Part shown: one piece after another, positions 41,795 through 51,870 of the stretch
Position numbering within the stretch: the first letter of the stretch is position 1
Layout of the letters: the number at the start of each line of letters is the position of its first letter
From: Hyphomicrobium_A sp963759735
Lineage (GTDB): Bacteria; Pseudomonadota; Alphaproteobacteria; Rhizobiales; Hyphomicrobiaceae
Direction: 5' to 3'
DNA length: 64,000 nt
NCBI GenBank assembly: GCA_963759735.1
Contig: CAVXAF010000002.1
Span: 1-64,000, forward strand
Translations under genes and position numbers: made by a program
The notes under the pieces: model-generated
The model's database searches: none
What the model was told of the DNA's origin: nothing
What the model saw: only the letters and a program-made list of their open reading frames with translations

Positions 41795-44700
41795 TCATGC
41801 GCGCACCTGGGCGGGAACCGAGACGAATACCCCGAGCGTTTTCGCCAGCCATTTTTCCAGATCGTCCATCACCGTGAATACGGCGGGCACATAGATGAGG
41901 CTGAGCGCGGTCGAGCTGAGAAGGCCCCCGATGACGGCGATGGCCATCGGGGCGCGGAACTCCGCATCGGCACCGACGCCCAACGCGATCGGCAGCATTC
42001 CCGCCGCCATGGCCACTGTGGTCATGATGATCGGACGGGCTCGCTTGCGTGCCGCATCAATCAAGGCGGTGGTGCGGTCGAGCCCATGATCACGCCGCGC
42101 CACGATGGCGTACTCGACCAGCAGGATGGAGTTCTTGGCGGCAATACCCATCAGCATGAGAATGCCGATCAGCGCCGGCATGGATAGCGACGTTCCGGTC
42201 GCCAGCATGAGGCCGAGAGCGCCTCCCAGGGAAAGCGGCAGCGCCGTCAGGATGGTCACCGGCTGCAGGAAACCGTTGAACAGAAGCGCGAGTACGAACA
42301 ACAGAAGGACGATGCCCGAGCCGATTGCCAGCGCGAAACCGCCGAATAGCTCCTGCATGCGTTCCGAATTCGCCGGCGGCGTTGCGAGTGATCCCCACGG
42401 GAAGCTGCCGCATCGACGGCAGAGCCGAAACGCTGGCCTCGGCCTCCCCGATGGTGATGCCGCTGAGTTCGGCTTCGACGGTAGCGCTGCGCCGCCGGTC
42501 CACCCGGTTGATCTGATTGGGGCCGGAGCCGAGGGCGATGTCGGCAATCGAACTCAGCGGCAGCGTGCCGGACGCCGCCGGCACCTGTAAGCTGCCGATC
42601 CGCGAGATGTCCGCCCGCGCGTTCTCCTCAAGCATGACGCGGATCGAGATCTGGCGGTCCTTGAGATTGAATTTCGGCAGGTTCTGATCGGCGTCGCCGA
42701 GCGTCGCGATGTTGGCCGTCGCCGCGATGGTGGCGGTCGAAATGCCAACCGCCGCGGCTTTGTCGATCTTGGGTGTAATCTGGATCTCGGGGCGGGCGAG
42801 GCTTGAGGTCGAACCGGCATTGTGGAAGCCGGCTACGCCGCGCATCTCCCGCGTCAAGGCGGAAACCTTGCTCGCCAGCAGGTCTGCGTCATCCGACAGG
42901 AGCGTTACCTGAATTTTTGCGCCGGAAACGCCGTCGGCACCGAAACGCATCCGCGCGCCGGGTATTTTCGCAAGCTCAGGCCCAACCGCCGCTTCCAGTT
43001 CTTGCTGGCTCAGTTGGCGCTCGGCCCGGGGTTTGAGGTTGACGGTCAGTGTCGCCGTGCGCACCTCGCCAGCTGTGGACGTGCCGCCGCCGGGCCCGGA
43101 AGACGTTTGCGTGCCCATGGCGGAATAGACCGATTGCACCTCCGGCCGGGCGAGGAGCACGGCGGTGGCCTTGCGGGTCACTGCGTCTGTGTCGGCGAGC
43201 GTCGAACCCGGGGCGAGTTCGACCGCCAGCTGGGCGCGGCCACGATCCGACGCCGGCATGAAGTCGCTCGGCAGGAAGCGGACCAGAGACATCGAGACGG
43301 CGAAAAAGACGATGCCTGCCGTGACCGTGAGCCATCTCCGGCGCAGCGTCCAGTTGAGCAGCCGAAGGTACGGCGACACCCAACGCGCCTCGTCGGACTC
43401 GCGCCCGTCCGCGCGCATCAGATAAGCGCCCATGAGCGGCGTCAGCATGCGCGCGACGAGCAGCGAGAAGAAAACCGAAGTGCAGACGGCGATGGCGAAG
43501 GCCTTGAAGATCTGTCCTGGAATGCCGGGCATGAATCCGACCGGCGCAAACACCGCGATGATGGAGAACGTCGTCGCGACCACGGCGAGCCCGATCTCGT
43601 CAGCGGCTTCGATTGCCGCCTCGTAGGCGCTCTTCCCCGATTGGCGCATATGGCGCACGATGTTCTCGACCTCTACGATGGCGTCGTCGACGAGAATGCC
43701 CACGACGAGCGCGATGCCGAGCAGCGAGATGTTGTTCAGCGACTGGTTCAGCAGATACATCACGCCGAAGGTGGGCAGCAGGGAGAGGGGTAGGGCGACG
43801 CTCGAAACGAGCGTGGCGCGCATGTCGCGCAGGAACAGCCAAACTACCGCGATCGCCAACAGCGAGCCTAAGATCAGAGCTTCTAGCGCCGCCTCGTATC
43901 CCTCCATCACCCATGTCGTCGAAGACGTCACTTCGTGGATGCTTACTTCGGAATGCGCGGCCGCAAAGGCCTCGACCTTTGCCCGTACACTTTCGGCGAC
44001 CGCCACCTCGCCGGTGCCGACTGAGCGGTAGACGCTGAAGCCGATGACCTCAGCGCCATTGAAGCGGGCGCGCTGACGCGGCTCAGCCCACGAACTTTCG
44101 ACGGAGCCCAGATCGGAGAGCTTCACGTTGCGGTCGTCGTTGAGTGGCACACGCGTGGCGCCCAGCGCTTCCACGTCGGCGGCGCTGCCGATAGTGCGTA
44201 TGGCCTGCTCGGCGTCACCTAGCGTCAGGCGGCCGCCGGGTTGGTTGACATTCTGCGCTTTCAGATTTTGGGAAATGTCCGACGCCGTGATGCCAAACGC
44301 CATCAGCCGGTCGGGGCTTAGACGGATGCGGATTTCGCGATCGACGCCGCCGGCGCGCGCGATGCTGGAGACGCCCTTCACCGACAGAACCGCCTTGGCG
44401 ATGTCGTTATCGATGAACCAACTCAATTCATCGGGGGCCATGGCCGGCGCGCTGACGACGAAAGTCAGGATCGGCTGTCCCGTGTTGTCGACGCGGCGCA
44501 CTGTCGGCTCGAGGACATCGCTTGGAAGGTTGGCCCGGATCGACTGGACGGCGTTGCGCACGTCGTCGGTGGCGCGATCGATGTCCGTGCCGAGCGCGAA
44601 CTCGACGTTCGTCGACGAAGAGCCCTCGTTGACGGTCGAGCGGATGTGATCGACGTTGCCCAGCCCAGCGACGCTGTCCTCGACGAGGCGGGTCACCTGC

Positions 44701-44885
44701 GTCTCCATCTCCGTCGGCGCGGCTCCCGTCCGCGTGACGGTCACCGTCACCGTGGGGATGTCGGTGTCAGGCATGTTGTTGATGCGCAGCTTGGTGAAGC
44801 TAACGGCCCCGGCCAGCGACAGGAACAGGAAAAGGACGATGGTGGGGACGGGACTGCGGATGGCCCAGGCGGAGATCTGGTTCAT
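41795..44885 (-). pseudogene. RND efflux permease (AcrB/MexB-like), one frameshift near 42380
   Basis: Inner-membrane proton-drug antiporter. Starts MNQISAWAIRSPVPTIVLFL. Helix 4 has the proton-relay pair in VGILVDDAIVEVENIV. Porter and docking regions are in order through LPVGITRNAAGEFG near 42380. The protein continues in another frame: MQELFGGFALAIGSGIVLLL (next helix), SMPALIGILMLMGIAAKNSILLVEYA, and the end VPAVFTVMDDLEKWLAK. One indel restores a protein of about 1,030 residues, the right size. Its start overlaps the end of the membrane-fusion gene by 4 bases. A real break would leave about 845 correct residues lacking the last helices; all surrounding genes are intact. Confidence 0.8.
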
Positions 44886-45976
44886 GGCGTGCCTCCGGCG
44901 AGCGTCGCCGATGCGACTTCGGCGCGGACCCGATCGCCGTCGTTGAGCAGTCCCGCGCCTTCGACGACAATGCGCTCCCCGATGACGACCCCTTGCAGGA
45001 TCTCAACGAGCGAACTCGTCTTGCGGCCCATGGTGATCGCCTTGAGGGTCACGGTCTCGTCGTCGCCGACGGTGAAGACGGCGGCTTTGCCGTCGCGCCA
45101 GACAAGCGCCCGTTGCGGGACGGCGAGCGCGGCTTCGCCCTCTGTATCTATTTCGGCCCGTACGAACATGCCGGGCTTCAGTTCGGTCGTCGCCGGCAGT
45201 TCGACGTGCACCGTCCCGAGCCGCGTTTTGGCATCCACGGTCGGCGCCACAAGGCGCACCTTGCCAGCGCAAGTTTGCCCGTCGGGTCCGATAACGCGCA
45301 CCACCTGCTGCTCCTTGATACGTAGCAAGTCAGCCTCGGGCACGAGGGCGTCGGCCTCGATGCGACCATCCTGAATCAGTCGGAACAGCTCGGTGCCGAC
45401 CTGCACGACCTGGCCAAGTGTTGCGCTGCGTTTCGCGACACGACCGTCGGCCGGCGCCATGATGGAAGTCTGCGCCAGCCTTGCTGCGTATTCCAAGAGC
45501 AGGGCGCGCGCTCCGCCAAGTTTGGCGGTAGCGGTTTTGACCAGTGTGTCTCGCTGGTCGATCACTTGCTGGCTGATGACGCCGCTGGTGACCGCGTGGG
45601 CGCGTTGCGCGTCGGACTTGGCGTTTTCGAGCGTGGCCGCAGCTTCGGAGATGGCCGCCCTTTGCTGCACAATCTGCGCCATCAACACCCTTCGATTGAG
45701 TCGGGCCAGAACCTGGCCCCTAACCACCCAATCGCCCTCGTCGACCGCGACATCAACGACGGCCAGCCCACCGGTTTCGGAGCCGATGGGCATTTCGCGC
45801 CAGGCTACAACGGTGCCCGTCGCGGTGACGGTGCTGCCTAGGTGCTGCTCCTGGACATGTGCCACCGACACGGTCAACGCAGGCTTCGCCTCATCAGCGC
45901 GCGATCCGGCCGCGAGCATCGTCAGAAGCATGAAGCCGATCGTCAGCAGTATCCCTACGCGCATGAATGCGGTCAT
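44882..45976 (-). CDS. RND efflux membrane-fusion protein (HlyD/AcrA family)
   Basis: 364 residues from ATG 45976. N-terminal hydrophobic anchor or signal (VGILLTIGFMLLTMLAAGSRA). Lipoyl halves VVAWREMPIGSETGG and LLEYAARLAQTSIMAPADG flank the coiled hairpin (RVLMAQIVQQRAAISEAAAT). Beta-barrel RIEADALVPEADLLRIK and membrane-proximal VPQRALVWRDGKAAVFTV follow. It precedes the permease with a 4-base ATGA overlap and follows the Spy-like gene: an operon Spy-like, adaptor, permease. No outer-membrane channel gene is nearby, so the pump probably borrows a TolC. Confidence 0.9.
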   Translation of the reverse strand: MTAFMRVGILLTIGFMLLTMLAAGSRADEAKPALTVSVAHVQEQHLGSTVTATGTVVAWREMPIGSETGGLAVVDVAVDEGDWVVRGQVLARLNRRVLMAQIVQQRAAISEAAATLENAKSDAQRAHAVTSGVISQQVIDQRDTLVKTATAKLGGARALLLEYAARLAQTSIMAPADGRVAKRSATLGQVVQVGTELFRLIQDGRIEADALVPEADLLRIKEQQVVRVIGPDGQTCAGKVRLVAPTVDAKTRLGTVHVELPATTELKPGMFVRAEIDTEGEAALAVPQRALVWRDGKAAVFTVGDDETVTLKAITMGRKTSSLVEILQGVVIGERIVVEGAGLLNDGDRVRAEVASATLAGGTP

Positions 45977-46043
45977 TCTGAAAGCATCCCGTTGACAGAA
46001 TAGGAAAGGGAGGCGGCGACCGCGGCGCGCCGCCTCCCGTCGG

Positions 46044-46703
46044 TCATCGCGCAGGTGACGGGGGGAGACCATCGCGCGGACCAAAACCATCAGGGTGCTT
46101 GTCGGCGGGACCAGGCCCGAAGCCGCCCGGACGGGGACCGAAGGGCGGCTTGCGACCGTCCGCAGGCGGAGCCAGCCGGGTCTCTAGATCCGCGATCTTT
46201 TGCAGCTGCTCCGGTGTCAGCTTGCCGCGCAACGCATCGATCGCCTTGATCAGCGCCTCTGCGCCACGCCCGCGCTTGAGAGCATCCTCGGCAAGAAATC
46301 GGGCAAGCTCGAACGGCTCGGGCTTCGCCTGCTCTTGTGCACCGGCGTCGTGACGCGGGCGACGCCCTGGAGGTGTCGCCACCACGAGTAGGGCGTCGGT
46401 GAAATCACGCCACGCATCGAGCTGTCCGCTGCGGATGCCAATCTCGGTCTCGAGGGAAGTCAGCAGCGCGGGCAGGCCGCCTGGGCCGGGCATTGGAGGT
46501 GGGGAAGGGACGAACTGAGGGAATGGGGGCTGAGGTTGCGAACGGCTGCCGGGGGGAGGGGGCACCTGAGCAACGCGGATTTCCGCCGGCTTGGTGATTT
46601 CAGTGGGTCCGGGGGCGGCCGGAGATTGGCCCCACGCGGGAGGGGTAAGCAGAGGTACGCTTACTACCCCGAGCAGACGAGCAAGATTTGCCATGTGACG
46701 CAT
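46044..46703 (-). CDS. Spy/CpxP-like periplasmic LTxxQ protein
   Basis: About 219 residues from ATG 46703, preceded by GAGG at 8 bases. Signal peptide (ANLARLLGVVSVPLLTPPAWG), then a Pro-rich segment, a helical core and the LTxxQ-type GKLTPEQLQKIADLE near the C-terminus, and a Gly/Pro/Phe-rich tail. Spy/CpxP proteins are periplasmic chaperones or sensor inhibitors in envelope stress. It is first in the RND operon and divergent from a two-component system, so it may modulate the sensor or report envelope damage. Confidence 0.75.
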   Translation of the reverse strand: MRHMANLARLLGVVSVPLLTPPAWGQSPAAPGPTEITKPAEIRVAQVPPPPGSRSQPQPPFPQFVPSPPPMPGPGGLPALLTSLETEIGIRSGQLDAWRDFTDALLVVATPPGRRPRHDAGAQEQAKPEPFELARFLAEDALKRGRGAEALIKAIDALRGKLTPEQLQKIADLETRLAPPADGRKPPFGPRPGGFGPGPADKHPDGFGPRDGLPPSPAR

Positions 46704-46891
46704 CGGCGTATCCTCAATGGTTGACACGCCGTTAATAGGGACCCGATCGTTGCCCGCTTAGGACGCCGAATGTCCAAATGTGTCGTCACCACCGAGATTT
46801 GTGTCTGAACGTTGCTGTTAGGCGAAGCGCGACCTTTCGTTACAAACTTTCTCTCGTTGCCGGGTTTGTCCGGAGCTAAAAGCACGGACCC

Positions 46892-47620
46892 ATGAACGCA
46901 ACCTCATCTCAAATTCTCGTCGTCGACGACGACCATGAGATTCGCAAACTGCTCGCGCGCTATATCGAGACCCAGGGGTTTCGCGTGCTGCTGGCCGCGA
47001 GCTGCCGCGAGCTCAAGGAGCGTCTGGCCACCCATCAGATCGATCTTGTCGTTCTCGATGTCATGTTGCCTGATGGCTCGGGGCTCGACATGTGCCGCGA
47101 TCTGCGCGCTCAGCGCTCGAAGGTGCCGATCATTCTGCTTACCGCCCTCAAGGAGGACGTCGACCGCATTATCGGTCTTGAGATCGGCGCCGACGACTAT
47201 CTCGGGAAACCCTTCAACCCGCGCGAGCTGCTCGCGCGCATCAAAGCGGTCCTGCGTCGGCAGACGGAAGCCACCTCCGTGGACGATGCCGATAAGAAGT
47301 ATCGCTTTGAAGGTTTCCAGGTCGATCCTCAAACCCGGAGCGTGATTGATCCGCGCGGGGGCGACATCGAACTGACCGGCGCCGAGTTCGACCTGCTGCA
47401 GACCTTCCTCGATCGGCCCGGTCGCGTCCTTTCGCGCGACCAATTGTTGGACCTGACGCGCGGCCGTGACGGCGACGTCCTTGATCGTTCCATCGATGTG
47501 CTCGTGAGCCGCCTTCGCCGCAAGCTCGGAGATGGCGGCGCCACGCAACTCTTCAAGACCGTCCGCAATGGCGGGTATCAACTGGCGGCGAAGGTCGACG
47601 TCGACAATGTGAAGCCATGA
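46892..47620 (+). CDS. OmpR-family response regulator
   Basis: 242 residues. Receiver with Asp56 phospho-acceptor (LVVLDVMLPDG), acidic D12-D14 and Lys106 (YLGKPFNPRELLARI). The C-terminal winged helix has LTGAEFDLLQTFL and DRSIDVLVSRLRRKLGD. It overlaps the sensor kinase gene by 4 bases (ATGA). Divergent from the Spy-like/RND operon, which it probably controls through the 188-base gap; no clear direct repeats were found there. Confidence 0.92.
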   Translation: MNATSSQILVVDDDHEIRKLLARYIETQGFRVLLAASCRELKERLATHQIDLVVLDVMLPDGSGLDMCRDLRAQRSKVPIILLTALKEDVDRIIGLEIGADDYLGKPFNPRELLARIKAVLRRQTEATSVDDADKKYRFEGFQVDPQTRSVIDPRGGDIELTGAEFDLLQTFLDRPGRVLSRDQLLDLTRGRDGDVLDRSIDVLVSRLRRKLGDGGATQLFKTVRNGGYQLAAKVDVDNVKP

Positions 47621-48855
47621 ATTCGCTGCGCGTAAAGCTCGTCGTGCTGCTGGTCGTTGCCATTGTCTCGGTTGTTGGTGTCTTGACCGGCATGCTGCTG
47701 TACCTGCTCGGACCACCCGGTCCCAGTCGCTCCGTGAACCCCGTGGCCGAACAGGTCGAGATGCTGGCGCGCGCCGCCGTCCAGGGCTCCGCCGCCCTCG
47801 CGATTGCACCACAACCCTCGCCTGGCCGTGAAGCCGAAGGCACGACAACGAGGCTGCGCGAGGCCCTAGCTGCGCGGGGTGTCGATCTCGATGTCGTCGT
47901 ATCCCGTTCGGGGCCGCAAGCTGTGACGGTCGTTTCTATACCGATCGAGGGGAGAGGTTGGCTGCTCATGCCGATACCTGATCTGCCGCCTCCTGACGGA
48001 GGGGGCTGGTACGTCCTGGTCGGGTGGCTTGCGCTGATCACATTCGGGGCGACGGCGATCTCGATCTTTGCGGTAAATCGCATGGTCAAGCCGCTCGTCA
48101 TGCTGGAGAGCGCGGTCGCCTCGGTGGGACCGGAGGCAATTCTACCTATGCTTCCGGAGCGCGGCCCAGCGGAGGTACGCGCCACGGCGAAAGCACTCAA
48201 CTCTCTGTCGTCGCGACTGAAGAGCGCCATCGAAAGCCGCATGCGGCTCGTTGCAGCGGCGGGGCACGACTTGCGCACTCCCATCACCCGCATGCGGCTC
48301 AGAGCCGAATTCGTGGAGAATGAAGAGGACCGCGAGCTATGGCTGCGCGATATGGACGAACTCGAGCGCATCGCCGACAGCGCCATCCAGCTCGTGCGCG
48401 AGGAGGCAGGCAAAGCCGACCCTGAGGTCTTTCGCATCGATGAACTGGTTTCCGACATCGCGGAAGAACTCAAGACGCATGGATACAATATCTCGGTTAC
48501 GAGATTGGAGCAGGCACGCGTCAGCGCCGGCCGGCTGGCACTTGCCCGCGCGTTGCGCAATCTCATGATCAACGCGGCAACCCACGGCGTCTACGCGCAT
48601 GTCGAGGTCCGCCGACAGTCGGACAGGGCGCTGGTCACCATCGTCGATGAGGGTCCGGGGATTCCAAAACATCTCATAGGGCAGGTGTTCGAGCCGTTTT
48701 TCCGCGTCGACCCGGCCCGTCGCCAAACCACTCCCGGAGCCGGCCTCGGCCTGACGATAGCGCGCGAAATCATTCAACGGGCCGGCGGCGAAGTGCGGAT
48801 CAGCAACCGCGCAGCAGGCGGACTGGCGCAAGTGGTGGACTTGGCGACGGCCTAG
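47617..48855 (+). CDS. Two-component sensor histidine kinase (EnvZ-type)
   Basis: 412 residues. Two membrane helices (about 8-31 and 131-153) bound a periplasmic sensor domain of about 100 residues. HAMP region (FAVNRMVKPLVMLESAV), H-box AAAGHDLRTPITRM with His217, N-box LRNLMINAATHGV, G-box AGLGLTIAREI. EnvZ-like. Its stop overlaps by 4 bases the end of the convergent SnoaL-like gene. Confidence 0.92.
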   Translation: MNSLRVKLVVLLVVAIVSVVGVLTGMLLYLLGPPGPSRSVNPVAEQVEMLARAAVQGSAALAIAPQPSPGREAEGTTTRLREALAARGVDLDVVVSRSGPQAVTVVSIPIEGRGWLLMPIPDLPPPDGGGWYVLVGWLALITFGATAISIFAVNRMVKPLVMLESAVASVGPEAILPMLPERGPAEVRATAKALNSLSSRLKSAIESRMRLVAAAGHDLRTPITRMRLRAEFVENEEDRELWLRDMDELERIADSAIQLVREEAGKADPEVFRIDELVSDIAEELKTHGYNISVTRLEQARVSAGRLALARALRNLMINAATHGVYAHVEVRRQSDRALVTIVDEGPGIPKHLIGQVFEPFFRVDPARRQTTPGAGLGLTIAREIIQRAGGEVRISNRAAGGLAQVVDLATA

Positions 48856-49352
48856 CTGCTCGCCGATGCCGACGCGGCGATGCGTCGGTCCGCAGGTGCG
48901 GGGCAAACGTCCTGGGTCATGCGCCGTCGCCATGCCTTGGACCAGCCGAGCAAGTGGCCGGAAGCGCCGAACGCCATGCCCGCCCAGGCCCACGCATCGA
49001 AAGTTTCGTCATGGCAAACGACGCGCCGATTCCGGATATCGAGGGTCGAGTTGAATCGACTGGTCACCGACCTGCCCGAGGCGACGAGCGAGAAAGTGGC
49101 CATCCCCTCAACGCGTGCGGTAGTCAGGCCGAGATCGACGATCTCGTAACTCAGCGTGCTGTCGCGCGTCGTCGCGAAGATCGCGCGCCAGAGAGTTTCA
49201 ACGTCGGCACCCCGCACATCGCCGATAATTGGCGAGCTGAAGACCGCGTCCTGATCGTAGCAAACAGCGACACCCGTGGCGTCGCGTCGACGCAACGCTA
49301 GGAAAAGGCACTCCGTGACACGGCGGACGCTAGCGAGTTCCTCGGTGATCAT
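48852..49352 (-). CDS. SnoaL-like / NTF2-fold protein
   Basis: 166 residues. The pattern of an NTF2-like cone: an N-terminal helix (VRRVTECLFLALRRRDATGVAVCYDQDAVF), then DVRGADVETLWRAIF, and beta strands with SRFNSTLDIRNRRVVCHDETFD. Such proteins are small-ligand binders or isomerase/hydrolase-like; no catalytic residues can be assigned. It converges with the histidine kinase (4-base tail overlap). Confidence 0.75.
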   Translation of the reverse strand: MITEELASVRRVTECLFLALRRRDATGVAVCYDQDAVFSSPIIGDVRGADVETLWRAIFATTRDSTLSYEIVDLGLTTARVEGMATFSLVASGRSVTSRFNSTLDIRNRRVVCHDETFDAWAWAGMAFGASGHLLGWSKAWRRRMTQDVCPAPADRRIAASASASS

Positions 49353-49608
49353 GATGACCTCAAATCTAAGCGGCGGACTCGTTCAAACAGTGGCTTGTTA
49401 ATGCGCGCCAAGGTTTGCGCGGGTAGGGCGCCGTGTTTCCCAGCGATGCTGGTCACGGGAGTTTTGTTTCAAAACATTGCTGGGCGTTGGGCCCGAATAT
49501 TCTTGCGCTTGAATGTTTCAAAAAGTTGTGTTTCGAAATGTCTCGATGCGATTTTGCCGGTCGACGCCGACCGGTCCCAACTTTCCGAGCCACGGGGGTG
49601 GATGCAGA

Positions 49609-49791
49609 ATGTCTTTCAATATTGAACGCGCTGCCACTCGGTTCGCGCAACTCTTGGATGACGGAACAATCCAAATCACCTCAGCGCCTGCAAAACTCAG
49701 CGCCGATAAGATTCGCGAAATCGCCGATCTCATCGAAGCGCCAGAGCCGCTGGTCGAGGCGTGGGTGTTGAACCTGCAGCGGCGCGGTTAG
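49609..49791 (+). CDS. Small conserved-looking protein, unknown function
   Basis: 60 residues: SFNIERAATRFAQLLDDGTI, then SADKIREIADLIEAPEPLVEAWVLNL. The predicted two-helix C-terminal half suggests a small helical bundle, perhaps a regulator or toxin/antitoxin component, but no family is recognised. The ATG follows GGTGGATGCAGA. The upstream 170 bases are AT-rich, with several TGTTTC/TGTTTCAAAA motifs. Confidence 0.5.
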   Translation: MSFNIERAATRFAQLLDDGTIQITSAPAKLSADKIREIADLIEAPEPLVEAWVLNLQRRG

Positions 49792-50180
49792 CATTGCCGA
49801 CGGACGCCTCTCGATTCCATGCTGACCGCCGTCCTTCGCGGTGACTTCTGATCGCGCTTAAGAATTTCATTGAGCGGCGACTTCATCCCGCGCCGACGCA
49901 ATAGTCAGACACAATTCTCCCTCCCGCAGAATTGTTCGGAAACACTCAGTCCAATACAGGCAATGATCGTCGTCCAGATATTGGGGCGTCCGAGCGTGCC
50001 TTCAATCCGGCCCTCCCAACCCAACGGCGTATCACTCCGCGGCGAGCAGTCCTCGCAAATGGTCAGAGCATTCATTCTCAACGAGCCGGGCCGATAGCGG
50101 GCCGCGCCGACCGATGATCGCCTCGCCGTAGGCGTGCCGTCGGGTTGCTGTGGCGTGAGTGCTGTCGAAGAAGGTCATCC
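49792..50180. other. Gap upstream of the secretin gene
   Basis: 389 bases with no supported gene; short open frames have no good start. It holds the inverted repeat at 49911-49935 and an AGAATTGTTCGGAAAC element also found, slightly changed, at 52494-52509. Confidence 0.45.
49911..49935. promoter_or_regulatory. Inverted repeat, candidate operator of the secretin gene
   Basis: ACAATTCT and AGAATTGT, perfect 8-bp arms, 9-base spacer, 246 bases before the secretin ATG. The right arm belongs to a motif repeated near 52494, upstream of the 52688 gene. Confidence 0.3.
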
Positions 50181-51836
50181 ATGAAGCAAACGGGCCTAAA
50201 ATGGGCGTGCACCGGAATCGCGGTGTTCGCCACCGCCTTCTGCGCGGGCGATATCGGCGCGGCCGACATGGCTGGCAGGCATGCGACCAACGATTCCGTG
50301 CTGCGCATCCCGGGCAACGCGGCATTCCCACTTTCGAAGCGGCTGGACCTCGGCGTCGGCCGCTCTCTCGTGGTGGAGTTCCCTGTCGCCCTGAAGGACG
50401 TGTTGGTATCGGACCCGGCGGTACTCGATGCCGTGGTGCAGTCGTCGGACCGTGTGTTCCTAATCGCCAAGGGAACAGGGCAAACAAACGCGTTCTTCTT
50501 CGACGAGAACGGCCAGCAGATGCTCGCGCTGGAGGTCGCCGTCGGCGCCGACCTCTCGGCCCTGGATAACTTGATCGCGCGCCTCATCCCCGGCTCGAGC
50601 GTGCACAGCGAGATCGCCGGACGCGCCATCGTGCTGACGGGCGGCGTGCGCTCGCCCATCGATTCCAACCGGGCAGCGCAGATTGCCGGCCAATTCGCGG
50701 CAGGCAACGGCGACATCGGAAGCATCGTAAACTCGGGCGCGAACGGCACCACGCAAACAACGACGTCGAACACGACCAACATTGGCCGCGCATCCAGCTA
50801 CCAGGCAAGCAACGATGCAGGGGGCGGTGCCAACGGCGACGCCGCCGACGTTTACGGCTCCAGGCCGGTGATCAACCTCCTTACGGTCCAAGGCGAGGAG
50901 CAGGTGATGCTGAGGGTGAGCGTCGCCGAAGTGCAGCGCACTATCCTCAAGCAGTTCGGCGTCAACCTCGGCGCGCTGGTCAACTCGGGGAATTTCACGA
51001 CCTCCGTCCTGTCGTCGAACACCTTCCCTCTCACGGGCGCGTCCCTCGGCTCGCTGCCGACATCGGGCGTGGCGGCAGGCACGCTGCAATTGTTCAACCA
51101 AGGGACGGGAGCCACGGCGGACGCCTTTACGAATTCGGGCGTCGCGATGGGGTGGCAGTCCGGCGATCAGGCCATCAATGGGACCCTGCGTGCCATGGAG
51201 CGAGACGGCCTGCTGAGGACCCTGGCGGAACCTAACCTGACGGCGGTGTCCGGCGAGCCCGCCAAGTTCCTTGCCGGTGGTGAGTACCCCGTCCCCGTCG
51301 TCGACAGCCTCGGCCAGGTCAGCGTCGTCTACAAAGAGTACGGCATAGGTCTCGCCTTCACACCGGTGGTTCTTTCAGAAGGTCGGATCAGTCTGAAGAT
51401 CGAAAGCGAAGTGAGTGAGCTCACCAGTGACGGCGCCGTCGTGCTGGCAGGCATCCAGATACCCGCGTTGAAAAAGCGCCAGGCGAACACCACGGTCGAG
51501 CTGCCGTCTGGCGGCTCGCTGGCCATCGCCGGCCTTTTGTCGGAGGCCACGCGGCAGAACATCGACGGCTTTCCGAGCCTAAAGGACGTTCCAATTCTCG
51601 GTACGCTGTTCCGCAGTCGCGATTACCAGAAAAGCGAAACCGAACTCGTAGTGATTGTCACGCCCTACATGGTGCGGCCCGTGGCGCGCCAGGAGCTTGC
51701 CCGCCCACTCGATGGTCTCGCCGATCCGACCGATCGCAAGGCGAACTTCCTTGGACACCTAAACCGTATCTATGGCGGCGGACGCCCGGCCCCCCTCGGC
51801 GACCTCGAGGGCGACTACGGATTCATCGTGGAATAG
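50181..51836 (+). CDS. Flp/tad pilus-type secretin (CpaC/RcpA family), orphan
   Basis: 551 residues. Signal peptide (MKQTGLKWACTGIAVFATA, cleaved after GAADM or nearby). BON/N0-type region with LPLSKRLDLGVGRSLVVEFP-like sequence (RLDLGVGRSLVVEFPVALKD), then a Ser/Thr/Asn-rich linker. C-terminal secretin domain with VMLRVSVAEVQRTILKQFG, LAEPNLTAVSGEPAKFLAGG (secretin signature) and IPALKKRQANTTVELPSGGS, ending LVVIVTPYMVRPV. It should form an outer-membrane ring. None of the other tad genes (cpaB, cpaE, cpaF, tadB/C, flp) is in the window. ATG 50181 is the best-placed start. Confidence 0.9.
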   Translation: MKQTGLKWACTGIAVFATAFCAGDIGAADMAGRHATNDSVLRIPGNAAFPLSKRLDLGVGRSLVVEFPVALKDVLVSDPAVLDAVVQSSDRVFLIAKGTGQTNAFFFDENGQQMLALEVAVGADLSALDNLIARLIPGSSVHSEIAGRAIVLTGGVRSPIDSNRAAQIAGQFAAGNGDIGSIVNSGANGTTQTTTSNTTNIGRASSYQASNDAGGGANGDAADVYGSRPVINLLTVQGEEQVMLRVSVAEVQRTILKQFGVNLGALVNSGNFTTSVLSSNTFPLTGASLGSLPTSGVAAGTLQLFNQGTGATADAFTNSGVAMGWQSGDQAINGTLRAMERDGLLRTLAEPNLTAVSGEPAKFLAGGEYPVPVVDSLGQVSVVYKEYGIGLAFTPVVLSEGRISLKIESEVSELTSDGAVVLAGIQIPALKKRQANTTVELPSGGSLAIAGLLSEATRQNIDGFPSLKDVPILGTLFRSRDYQKSETELVVIVTPYMVRPVARQELARPLDGLADPTDRKANFLGHLNRIYGGGRPAPLGDLEGDYGFIVE

Positions 51837-51870
51837 CCTTGGGGTCGGGCCGTGCGCGGCAAAGTAGGAA

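Noticed and set aside
42350..42400. Programmed ribosomal frameshift in the RND permease
   Set aside because: No slippery heptamer or downstream stimulatory structure was seen, and the family does not use recoding; an indel is simpler.
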